Shown here: positions 45,271-54,495 of the stretch, piece by piece
How the letters are laid out: the number at the start of each line of letters is the position of its first letter
Position numbering within the stretch: position 1 is the stretch's first letter
Position numbers and translations under genes: made by a program
The notes under the pieces: generated by a model
Seen by the model: the letters and a program-made list of their open reading frames with translations, nothing else
Told to the model about the DNA's origin: nothing
Database searches by the model: none
Assembly: GCF_963675165.1 (NCBI RefSeq)
Contig: NC_087383.1
Span: forward strand, 4,246,979-4,310,978
Direction of reading: 5' to 3'
DNA length: 64,000 nt
DNA from: Halichondria panicea
Taxonomy: Eukaryota > Porifera > Demospongiae > Suberitida > Halichondriidae

Positions 45271-46248
45271 ATGAGTGCTGAAACATCACCATCTTCTAAT
45301 GAAGACTCTGACTCTAGCAGCCAAAGCAGTGATTTTGACACAGAACCTTTTCGATACCCTAGCACAACAGACCCCACTTCAGTTAAAGACCAACCTTCTG
45401 TTGAAGCTTTTCCGCTAGAAAATGACTTGGTGCAAGTAAACTTTGGTAAGTGGATGATATTCAGACTATATACTCAACTTGATGAGACATGGCACATGAT
45501 AAGGAACGAAGTCGAATGTGGTGTGCTGGCTGACTCAGTAGTATTAGCTTTAAGCTCTACGATGTACTACAATCCGACAGCTCATGGACCTGGGCCAAGA
45601 AAAGTTGGAGTGATCTGCGTGTACACTACCGAGAAAAACATTGACACTGTAGGCTTCACACTTATCAATTTAGTCCACCACGACATAAAGTTCAAAACAG
45701 AGCAAGCAACGGAGAACTATAAGTTTGCATGGAAAAGAGACCAAGCATCAGTCTGCCTTCGAACACTTTATTGGAATAGTGGGAAGCCGTCATTTTTGCT
45801 ACAGGGAGATCGATGTTCTGGGCCAGTTTGTGGTCGAATCAGAGACGAGTGGCACCTTAATTATGTGAGAGCACCTGAGCCAATTATGTCAAGAAACTTC
45901 GACTATGGTCGATGGGTTTTAACTTTGAAATCCTGTGCCCAATTGACAATAATATGGCACATTTTGAAGGGGGGGATTGAAGGTGGACACATGGGTCCAG
46001 TTGAAATGGTGTGCCCACCCAAAATTGATTGGAGAGATGCAAATGAGGAGCCTGTGTTCCTAGTGTACACTGCTCGCAACAACCGAGAGTACGTTGGTCG
46101 CACAATTTCCACGTTGGTCGAAAGCAACGAAGTTACCAGTTGTTCATATGAGGTGCCCAGAAGAGTGGTAAAGAACCAATACAATCACAGTGTGGTGTGG
46201 GAAAATGATAAACCTGTGTATGTTATGACTTTGGCTAGCCGTCAATAG
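45271..46248 (+). CDS. Tandem-repeat BLES03/DUF1917-like protein, intronless, 325 aa
   Basis: After a Ser/Asp-rich leader of about 50 residues come two homologous units. Unit 1 covers about residues 62-175 (GKWMIFRLYTQLDETWHMI, then VGVICVYTTEKN). Unit 2 covers about 208-320 (GRWVLTLKSCAQLTIIWHIL, then PVFLVYTARNN). Each begins with a G-(K/R)-W motif and W-H-(M/I) helix, and contains a (I/L)VYT strand. This pattern fits the DUF1917/BLES03 (C11orf68) family, whose fold resembles eIF4E; vertebrate members have one such domain. The function in the family is not established; RNA or cap binding is only suggested by fold. No intron interrupts it. It is head-to-head with the MPPE1-like gene. Confidence 0.6.
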   Translation: MSAETSPSSNEDSDSSSQSSDFDTEPFRYPSTTDPTSVKDQPSVEAFPLENDLVQVNFGKWMIFRLYTQLDETWHMIRNEVECGVLADSVVLALSSTMYYNPTAHGPGPRKVGVICVYTTEKNIDTVGFTLINLVHHDIKFKTEQATENYKFAWKRDQASVCLRTLYWNSGKPSFLLQGDRCSGPVCGRIRDEWHLNYVRAPEPIMSRNFDYGRWVLTLKSCAQLTIIWHILKGGIEGGHMGPVEMVCPPKIDWRDANEEPVFLVYTARNNREYVGRTISTLVESNEVTSCSYEVPRRVVKNQYNHSVVWENDKPVYVMTLASRQ

Positions 46249-46584
46249 TATACAGCCTATGGATTTTGTGTATCAATATGCAATAACATTCTAGCTATAG
46301 GGGGATCGAGTAAATAGAAAGTCAATAAGGCCTTGCATGAGTTGAACATTCTTAGTACAGTGCATGCTTTCTATTTTATTCTCGCGCCCGTGTTTTTCTA
46401 TTAACAATATTTAAGGGAGTACAAAACATAATAAGGTACACGTGTATAAAACAAAAAGTACAAAGTACAATCAAGGGTGTATATAAAGAGAGAGGGCATG
46501 CAACTGACGATCAACCCTACGTGCGAGGAAAAACTAAACTAAAGCCACAGACCAGATTAAAAATCTAGAATCAAAATACTAATG

Positions 46585-47180
46585 AAAGCACCACGGGTGC
46601 TCATGCCTCGATGGAGATACCAAAGATATTATAGGTAAAATAAAGCTACTAATAGCTTTTATACACACGTTATAATTATCATGATGAACATTTTGCATTG
46701 CTGCATGCAAACTCAAAGAGTAGGTAATTGAATGATTGTTGTTAGAAATGATGGATGCCAAAAGTTCAAGTCTAAAAATAATGGCTGCATCAGCAGAGCC
46801 TTGCAGCTCTCTTCTGACTTTGCAGCTATATCAATAGTTAGTGCAAAGCTAACTACTAAGTAGAGTAGCATCACTTGGTGAACAAGTTTTGCCGCACTCT
46901 TCTGAAAAGGCTGCAATGGCATTCTCCAAGTAAGCAAAACTAGGCATAACTCGAGAACAAAGCATTATTTGCAAATCAACGAATTAAAATCTATGACTAG
47001 AAGCCTATATAGAAACTCTTACTTCACTTCATTGTCCTTGAGCAGCTGTATAGCATGCAGTCTACACAGACACAGATAAGGCACATTTTTTGTTTGTTTC
47101 CAACACACACATGCAGACACAGGCAGACACACACCCAAACACACTACCGTATATACCTCACTTGCGCATGTGTACAGAGG
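46585..47180 (-). repeat. Interspersed repeat with internal TG tract, copy 1
   Basis: On the minus strand it starts near CGCAAGTGAGGTATATACGGTA, continues through a TG-rich microsatellite, then GCTGCTCAAGGA and CATTGCAGCCTTTTCAGAA, and ends near CTCTTTGAGTTTGCATGCAG. The plus-strand copies at 55440-55925 and 58715-59060 have the same order. Confidence 0.75.
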
Positions 47181-47984
47181 CATATTAAATAAAAGGTATA
47201 CATCGACATGAAACAGCACCCTTCCCTTGCCTCCCTGTCTAACCTGTCTCTTTACTTTAGCCGACAGCCCACAGCTTCTTTGACTCATAAAAACCAATAG
47301 TGTCAGTCTGTCACTGTTTACGTGTTCCATCATTTCTTCCTCTATACTATCTATGGTTCCATCATAGATCTACATGCATATGCTTGCAACTGCTTCCATC
47401 AGTTCAGTTCAATTTTAACTTGTTTTCTTAATGATCTTTACCAATATCGAAACTCAGAGATTTCCTTGTTGAACATGAGGCCTGTGAAGGAGGCTACTAT
47501 ACATCTCATGTGAGTACACAATTCTTTATCTCTACACCCTAGATTGCATTCTCTCTTTTCGTGCACTTCAACAAAGATATAGGAGTTATTTGATGCACTA
47601 CCATACCTTATACATCTAGGTCTACCCAATTTACTATAATTACATGTATAGTAAATTATATATAGTAGGTCAACTTGATTCCCAAGATCAACACCTACAT
47701 AGCAGTTGCATTAGTACATGGTAAACAGTTACTTATGATATCGTAGCAGGTTATTTTCGTATGGTGAAAATGTTTGTATTGCGTATCACATCCGAAATCC
47801 GAAATTTATCTAGCTCAATAGGTTCTATGTCAATCTATTCTGCAGTATACTGCATGCATGCATATAGTTACTAGAATAATGTCATTCAATGGAAATGTGG
47901 GCAGGGCCATCTAATGCGCATGCTTACAATGTACTGCTGAGGAAAAGTGATGACCTTTTTTTTAGGTAAAAGTTCATGTTATTC

Positions 47985-48056
47985 AGCGCCTGCCTGCTCT
48001 GGTTCTGCTGAACTGATTTGAGCCCTGCCCTTTCCAAAATCCTGGCTACGCCACTG
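47985..48056. repeat. hAT-like transposon terminus (one end)
   Basis: The complement begins CAGTGGCGTAGCCAGGATTT, a terminal string typical of hAT elements and their MITEs. Similar termini without clear partners occur near 49725 (GGCGTAGTCAG) and 57620 (CTGGATACGCCACTG). Confidence 0.5.
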
Positions 48057-48496
48057 TGATCGCCCTAATCTATAATGATCGGCACATAAGAAAGCTAGGT
48101 CTGTATATAGTGTAGAACTTCGCTGTGAGATCAGAATTGGTCCAGAGAGTCTTGTGTTGATGTAGACTACATATTTGAGTTTAGATAGAAACGCTGTGGG
48201 TAGAGAGCAGCAGCTAGCTGGAGACCTATACATCTATATTTGTGTAATGATCGTTTTGGTGGCAGATTGTCACGTACTGTAAGAACTATATTGTTGAAGA
48301 AAGTTCACTAACGGCCGTGCAAAGCTTCACTGTGGGATGAGAAGTCGTTATGCTGATATACAGTACCTATACTGAGTTTTAGAGCGAAACCGCTGGAGTG
48401 GAGAGCAGCTGCATGAAGCAAGTTTGAACCTTGATTGACCAACCACCACCAAACTACCGCTACCACGGTTGATCTCGATTGAACCCGATTATAGCC

Positions 48497-49243
48497 TAGA
48501 CTGGAAACCACGCCCCTTTCTTTAGGGAAAGAGACTGGCCAGGTGACTATCAACGACTCGTCCCAACGGAATGCTTGGAATGTAGTGTGTGCATGAATGC
48601 GTGGGAGATATCTAAACCACAATATTGCATAAATTTTATTTTAATATTATGTGAGTATTAATATTTTTAGCTGTACAGTTGCAGTATAAATGTTATGTCT
48701 ACTTAGCTAGCTGTTTGGATATAAGTTGTCTATCAGTACTTCTCCAATGAAGCAATTCTAAAGTTGCTATATTAAACCTGGCTGGCTACAAGGCCACTGC
48801 AAAAATAACAGACAAAAGTCAGTAGCAGAGATCAGATATATTTGTCTCTCTGCCAACTGGTTTAGAAAGTCCCTTGCTTTGCCCTATTGCCAGCAACATT
48901 TGAGTTTCTATTACAGCGGTATCATTGCCACAGACAGGACAAGAACTAGGTACATCCAGGTGACAGAGCTAGCTCCAGACTTGCACATAGTTTTGCAGCA
49001 GTTGACTTGTGATTGAAATTAAGTTTGGTAGGTGGCTGAGCTAGCTAGCTTGCTAGAGTCATTATATCTATGGTAATGCTAGAGTACAGTAGATCTAGCC
49101 AAAGTATACTAAACCGCAACACTGGTGACCACACCCTTTTCCCTGAACCACTTCCGCAAAATTCAGTACGCAATGAAGACGAGTTGTTGATAGTCACCTG
49201 GCCAGTCTCTTTCCCTAAAGAAAGGGGCGTGGTTTCCAGTCTA
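48497..49243. repeat. Inverted-repeat element with 66-bp arms
   Basis: The left arm 48497-48562 (TAGACTGGAAACCACGCCCC ... GACTATCAACGACTCGTC) and right arm 49178-49243 are near-perfect complements, differing at about one position. Each arm itself contains a small palindrome around CCTTTCTTTAGGGAAAG. The middle of about 600 bp has no coding potential. Confidence 0.85.
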
Positions 49244-49324
49244 ATTATAGCCTCGCTTCGCTCGGAATAAACCACGTATATGAATATCAATATTTGAGTC
49301 TTGAATATCGTTATCTTAGAAATA

Positions 49325-49380
49325 CTGCAATCGCTGCACTTCTTAGTGCAGCAGTACAAATCCTATAAGCGTGTCCCCCA
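49325..49380. repeat. Solo terminal fragment of the RecQ-transposon family
   Basis: AGTGCAGCAGTACAAATCCTATA-AAGCGTGTC matches the inner part of the right end of the element at 17702-19786 (about 19710-19742). The outermost TAG...GGGCGGAG part is absent, so it is a degraded solo end. Confidence 0.75.
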
Positions 49381-50247
49381 CTCTTCGTAGTAAATGTGCA
49401 TCAGCACAGTGTATAGTACTGCATGTATATAGCTCAACCGAGGCATCAGCCACCCACGATATACTTTCATTATCATGCATTGATATCAACGTTTGAAAAG
49501 TACACTACTATATACCACATTTCTTATAAGTTTGTCATTCTGTGTGGGTGTAGGTACAAGGACTCAACCAGCCAGAAAGTTGAAGTGTCAGTTCAGAGAT
49601 TAATATCCCATCATAGGTGAGTTGAGTTTCTCCCGCTATCCATGCATGCCATTATGTATGTTTGATCAGAGACAGCGGCTATGTTTAATTTTGCTGGCAG
49701 AGAGGCGTTTATTAGCAATGGCGTAGTCAGCGGGGGGCTGGCGGGGCTAGAGCCCCCCATTTTATGCTCCATATATACACTCCAACTCAGCTTGAATCAT
49801 CGTCATCTTTCTATCTATCCTGTGCTGTACTGCATGCATAGTTACTAGAATAATGTCGAAGTAAGGTTCTAGCAGTAATGGTGGACATAATTATGTGTAC
49901 TGTATTGTTGTTGTGTTGGCTCTAACTTAGCTAAGACTGGTTTCTGATATTGCATGCATGTTGCTTGATATAGTGAGTATTGCAAACAAGTACAATATTG
50001 TAGTTCCCTTGAGGCATCCGTCTGTAGCTATTGTCAATAAGTTTTTAAAATTAATTTTAAGAAAGTTGTCCCAAATGATTCAGTTGATACTGCATGTATA
50101 ATTATGAAAATTATAAGAAAAGTGTTATGTATAAAGGTTAGGTTGTGCATGTGGTATATGTAAATCTGTGAATTTAGAGTTTTTTATGACTTGCCACACA
50201 TTAATAGCTACATTTGTATACACTGAAGACTCACAAAGACAGAGCAT

Positions 50248-51804
50248 TTAAGTGTTTATGCTATGGACGTACGTACGTATAGTCAGGTTGTCCTCGTCTC
50301 TAACTCGCCACTTGTACCAACGAGACAGGAGGCAGTACAGGACCAATCCAATCAGACTTAGTGCAGTTGATATTGAAGTGTGAATCAAATCGCAATACCC
50401 TACGTCACATACAGAGTAGAATACTGTAAACAATAAAACACCGAGAGCTATAGAAATAAAGAACACGAGTATTGTAGAACCGGTTAGGATACCACGCATC
50501 CTGTACGGTGATTGGGCACACACAAACTTGAGCATTGAATTTACTATGGAAACTGCAGCAATCCCAAAGAAAGCACAATATGCAATGTGTAGTGAAGGCT
50601 TGATGATAGTAGTATCGTTAGAGAAAAAGTATGTGATTATAGTAGCAATCAAATAGACAACAGTACCAAGTGTGATGAGAAATGAGCTTATTCCGATCTG
50701 CTTGAGAGTGCTTGGTAACCTGTTCCTTATCAATGGATAGATAGCAAATTCGTATGCTATAGTTGCAATAATTCCGCTCAGCCAAGGACTGTAACTAAAA
50801 TTGTACACGAGTTGTGAAGTGCAGTTATTCATATTGAATGTGCTATACATGTAGAGTCTCTGTGTAGAGCTTGTTGCCACGGAGATGATCAGTAAAGGTA
50901 GAAGAAGAATCAACATTTTGAAGAATGTTTTGACGTCGTCAACTTGCTCTGTAGTGAAAGGTCCACCATAGTTTGTCTTCCCCAGGTCTAGTCTAGAGGG
51001 CACGTCTTCCTCCCAGTATGTGAGGGAACTGCGGCTAATTGGAGCTTTATTTTTGACTGCAAACTTGAGAACTTGATAGATAATCTTGAATGCATTTGGT
51101 AATTGTAGCTCAGTAACTAGAAACTTGTTAGGGAGAAGAAATATTGAGCAACAAGTAAGTGACGTACAAATAGTTGGTAGCAGACTAAACAATTGTATTG
51201 TCCAGTTAGTGTTGCAAGAAGTCAGCCAGGTGTACAGCACATCAGCTAGCCAACAACCAGCAAATATTGAGAATACGAACCAGGTTATAAAACTAGTGAT
51301 GTTAGTAGCTGAAGCATCTTGCATCTGATCCAAGCCTACTTGTAGTGCTGTCATTAAGCCTGCTGTAGCACCAATAAGCCCAATAGCATACACCATTGGA
51401 GCAACTCCTCCACTCAGAACATGCGATAATGTATTAGTCTCATGTTTAAAGCTTTCCAAGAGTAAGACACTTATGCACCCTGCTATTGAGGCAATCAAAA
51501 GCATACAACAAGCTGCCCTGAACACTTTGAAATATCCAAACTTTGCGTCTGCCAACCAGCCAGGAATAGGGGCACAAATGAATAATGGTACTACAGGGAG
51601 TAGTCCCAGTTGGTAGTAGGTGTCCATGTCCTTCAGCCCTTGAAACAAAGCTCTATACAGTCTAAACAATAGCCATATTGAAGTACATAACATGCAGGTC
51701 CACAGCAGAACTAGGTGGGCTCCTCTTGAGTGGAACTGCTTTACACAGCTCATTCTTCTGGTTCTTGAGTAATGCCTATAGGTAATAGTACTTACTGTTT
51801 TCAC
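50248..51804 (-). CDS. POT/SLC15-like proton-coupled peptide transporter, intronless, 518 aa
   Basis: About 12 hydrophobic segments give the major-facilitator layout, with a long cytoplasmic loop between halves. The first half has LGLLPVVPLFICAPIPGWLAD with AKFGYFK, the position of the POT/PTR loop signature. The loop contains RLDLGKTNYGGPFTTEQVDD and KTFFKMLILLLPLL, a segment typical of animal SLC15/POT-type proteins before TM7. Members import di/tripeptides or related solutes with protons across the plasma or lysosomal membrane; the substrate here is unknown. The classical ExxERFxYY motif of TM1 is not evident: the first membrane segment reads VLLWTCMLCTSIWLLFRLY, so transport activity may be altered. 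No introns over 1.5 kb. The start at 51804 is the first ATG of the frame. Confidence 0.72.
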   Translation of the reverse strand: MKTVSTITYRHYSRTRRMSCVKQFHSRGAHLVLLWTCMLCTSIWLLFRLYRALFQGLKDMDTYYQLGLLPVVPLFICAPIPGWLADAKFGYFKVFRAACCMLLIASIAGCISVLLLESFKHETNTLSHVLSGGVAPMVYAIGLIGATAGLMTALQVGLDQMQDASATNITSFITWFVFSIFAGCWLADVLYTWLTSCNTNWTIQLFSLLPTICTSLTCCSIFLLPNKFLVTELQLPNAFKIIYQVLKFAVKNKAPISRSSLTYWEEDVPSRLDLGKTNYGGPFTTEQVDDVKTFFKMLILLLPLLIISVATSSTQRLYMYSTFNMNNCTSQLVYNFSYSPWLSGIIATIAYEFAIYPLIRNRLPSTLKQIGISSFLITLGTVVYLIATIITYFFSNDTTIIKPSLHIAYCAFFGIAAVSIVNSMLKFVCAQSPYRMRGILTGSTILVFFISIALGVLLFTVFYSVCDVGYCDLIHTSISTALSLIGLVLYCLLSRWYKWRVRDEDNLTIRTYVHSINT

Positions 51805-53367
51805 TCTAAGAAATAAAGAGCTTTGTTAGAGTTATTACGTGCATATATACAATTTCTGCGTATGGTTTTCTTTCAATGTTTTTATAGCAAACTGATAGAT
51901 AACTGTAATTCTAAATATGTGACAGGCTCTGGGAAAACCAGACTATTGGAGCAGACTAAAATATGTGTGATTAATGTACCAAATAATAGAGCAGAGCATT
52001 GCCTACACAATGATATGCTTAGTGTTCACATACCTAGTTTCATACCCGAGTCATGCACGTTGGAAACTCGAAGCCGTAAAATGTAGTATCGAGAAAAACG
52101 ACTCTCAAAGATTGCTTAATTAGGAAAAATAAGGTAATAGCGAAACTTTGGACGAAGCGTTTCGATGGAAAGAGTTGGATTTAGAGCATCAGATTTTACA
52201 GAGAGGTAGTAGAAGGACTGTAGATACTTATACATCAATAACATTTTATTTGAGATTTTATACTGTTGGCATAAATTTAGCTGTAGCTCAATACTAAATT
52301 CTGCTCCAATAGTCTGGTTTTCCCAGAGCCTGTCACATATGGTAGAGTTTGTACAAACATGGCCAAGCCTTAATTTTTTAAGCTTTAAATTAGGGGCAAA
52401 AATATAATTATTGTAGTAAACTTTCAGTTAATTTATTGCTTAATTGTCACTTGCAAGGTATATATATCTATCATATAGACCTAGGTCTACGTACGTGTAG
52501 TCTAGAGGGTATGTATTCCTGTAGAAGCCTTGCATGTACTAGAACTTGGAAAATGGTTTTGATGGCTTTAGGTGACTTTGGCTCCACAAAAACATTGAAT
52601 GGCTGAACACATTATACAGCGATAGCATTTGTATATCTAGTGTGCGCATTAGAATTGAGCATGGAAAGTAGAGAATTTAAATGCAGCTAAATGGCGTTGC
52701 TATCAGTAAAAAAGAAACTGTTTAATTTGAAGACCCTGGCTTAGCATCTGCTAACCACCCTAGCAATGGAATACAATGAATGTTAGTGCTGTGAACCCTT
52801 GAAAAACAAATCCCTTGTCCTAGCTTTATACAAGTGTATCAATACACATTGTACTCCACAACGGAACTCTAGCTAGCTGCATGTTACCAAAAATTAATTA
52901 AATTCCTATCGGGCTCTGCACTACACTCGGTTGATTGGTGAAGGTCTCTCGATCAATAAATCGAAGTTATGATCAATTGGCTGGACACTGTATTTACAGA
53001 CACTGAACGTATTTGGGCTCAAAGTGATGTAGCATATCTACTTTATACATCTACTTACAAGTGTAAAATAATGACAGAGAGCAGTGCGCACCCCCCAACC
53101 AGCAGCAATTGCAACCGTGTTTGTCAAATAGTTGGTACTTTATAACCCTACTCTCTGTCATTCACCTTGGGGCTCATGCAATCTCTGCATCTTTACCTGT
53201 ATGTTGAAACACTATAATTATTATGGCTTATATTCTAGATATCACAAAGTTACACCATAAATTATAGTGTCTAAATGTATCATTCTGAGCACAGAAATCA
53301 GTGGTTGGCCAATTGCAAATGTCCGATTTATTGCAATAGGAATTTGAGGTTGATTTTTGATCAGCAG
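51805..53367. other. Intergenic stretch with one inverted-repeat element
   Basis: It contains the element at 51918-52337 and a shorter inverted pair AATGACAGAGAG...CTCTCTGTCATT at about 53070-53162. No gene recognised. Confidence 0.45.
51918..52337. repeat. MITE with 37-bp perfect inverted ends, 420 bp
   Basis: Both ends carry TGTGACAGGCTCTGGGAAAA-CCAGACTATTGGAGCAG in opposite orientation (51918-51954 and 52301-52337) without mismatch. It is flanked by TA on both sides, consistent with TA target duplication (Tc1/mariner-like) but not proof. Confidence 0.85.
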
Positions 53368-53598
53368 CTAGGCTAGAGTTTCGCTATAGTCATCAGTTCT
53401 TACATTTTTGCAGGAGTCCTTACTGGTGAGAATATCAGCACTGTCCGAACTGATTTTGTTTTTGTCCGGTAATTGCAACCACCGGACGTCGTCTTCTTTC
53501 AGCTGTAACACAAACAATTCTTTCAATATTTTAAGTGGTAGATGGCTAACAAAGCGTTCTTGAATGGTGTCTGTATCTGCGAATGCTATTGTTTGCAT
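53368..53598 (-). CDS. Small hypothetical open frame, 76 aa
   Basis: A single open frame has a protein-like, Asp/Lys-rich composition (IQERFVSHLPLKILKELF, LKEDDVRWLQLPDKN). The frame stays open for about 18 more codons upstream of the first ATG. No relative is recognised and no splice partners were found. It could be a small gene, an exon, or chance. Confidence 0.22.
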   Translation of the reverse strand: MQTIAFADTDTIQERFVSHLPLKILKELFVLQLKEDDVRWLQLPDKNKISSDSADILTSKDSCKNVRTDDYSETLA

Positions 53599-53651
53599 TG
53601 TGTGGCTATTGTTAGCCTCGTTCCCTCCATAACTTTCTCTATAACCATATT

Positions 53652-54295
53652 CATGTATTCACAGCAGACACATAGTAATCAATAAAATTAATGACAAATG
53701 TCACCCCATACATTCGTGCATGACTAGCATGACTATTCATAAGGTGCAAAAAACAGTATAATTATTAATAATTATGGTTGTATTATAGCTTCAATCACTG
53801 TTCCCTCCCTCCAAACTTAGATCTAGTGTACATGTAGTTAATGCTATAGGTATATAGTCATAAACCTAGCTCTCTGTATGAGTCCAGTTTTTAGAAGCCC
53901 GAAAAAGGGGAGTAAGAGTACGCATGCATGCTTGTATGTTTAGACTAGACCTATCTATAATTATATTCATGCATGCTAAGAAAGTTGAACAATCATGAAT
54001 TTATCACAATGTCCTGTTTCTCAGAACATTAATTTTGACCACTTTTGTAGGTAAATTTCTTAGCATAGGCAGTATAGACTCTAATCTAGATAGACATCAC
54101 ATGTTAGATTCTTGGTTGTTTCTCAGAACATTTATAGAACATTGTGTCTATTTTTAGTACAAGCCAATATGCTATAAAAGCCCCAGTCATACTTGGTCAC
54201 TCTACCCTTACAGAACTGACCACAGTTACAGGAAACTAAACTTCCTGGGTAAAAACTTCCAGGCAGCTATAACAAGAATCTCTATTAGTTGTATC
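53652..54295. other. Upstream region of the sacsin-like gene
   Basis: AT-rich; presumably contains its promoter. No specific motif is supported. Confidence 0.35.
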
Positions 54296-54495
54296 ATGAA
54301 TCAGGTGAGTTCGTACCTTCAAGAGCTATAGAGATTTAGTGTGTATTACAAACTTTGATCACTTTTACACCGTCCTTGAGTTGTGTGGTGTTATCATCTT
54401 ACTACCGTACCTACCCATCTTTTTCATTCGTGGTATGCTAATTAATCGATGCATGACTCCTACCGTGACTCACTTTTATAGCTCTCTTCATGATG
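54296..54495 (+). promoter_or_regulatory. Possible 6-codon upstream ORF spanning the first intron of the sacsin-like gene
   Basis: A likely 5' exon ends ATG-AAT-CAG at 54304 before GTGAGT, and the next exon begins at 54482 (TTTATAG|CTCTCTTC). Spliced, the upstream ATG reads MNQLSS and stops at a TGA (54491-54493) that overlaps the presumed start codons ATGATG at 54490-54495. Such an arrangement would allow termination-reinitiation control. It depends on the exon prediction. Confidence 0.35.

Larger units (their letters stand above)
46249..50247. other. 4-kb intergenic region made largely of repeats
   Basis: It holds a minus-oriented copy of the TG-bearing interspersed repeat (46585-47180), a one-ended hAT-like terminus (about 47985-48056), an inverted-repeat element (48497-49243), a solo end of the RecQ-transposon family (49325-49380) and another GGCGTAGTC-type terminus at about 49725. 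Two short exon-like blocks on plus (47440-47510 and 49553-49617, each with a good donor) could belong to an unrecognised small or dead gene. No confident gene. Confidence 0.5.

Noticed and set aside
47440-49617. Two exon-like plus-strand blocks (47440-47510 and 49553-49617)
   Set aside because: Each has a fair donor, but no further exons or family similarity were found, and repeats separate them. They are too weak for a gene call.
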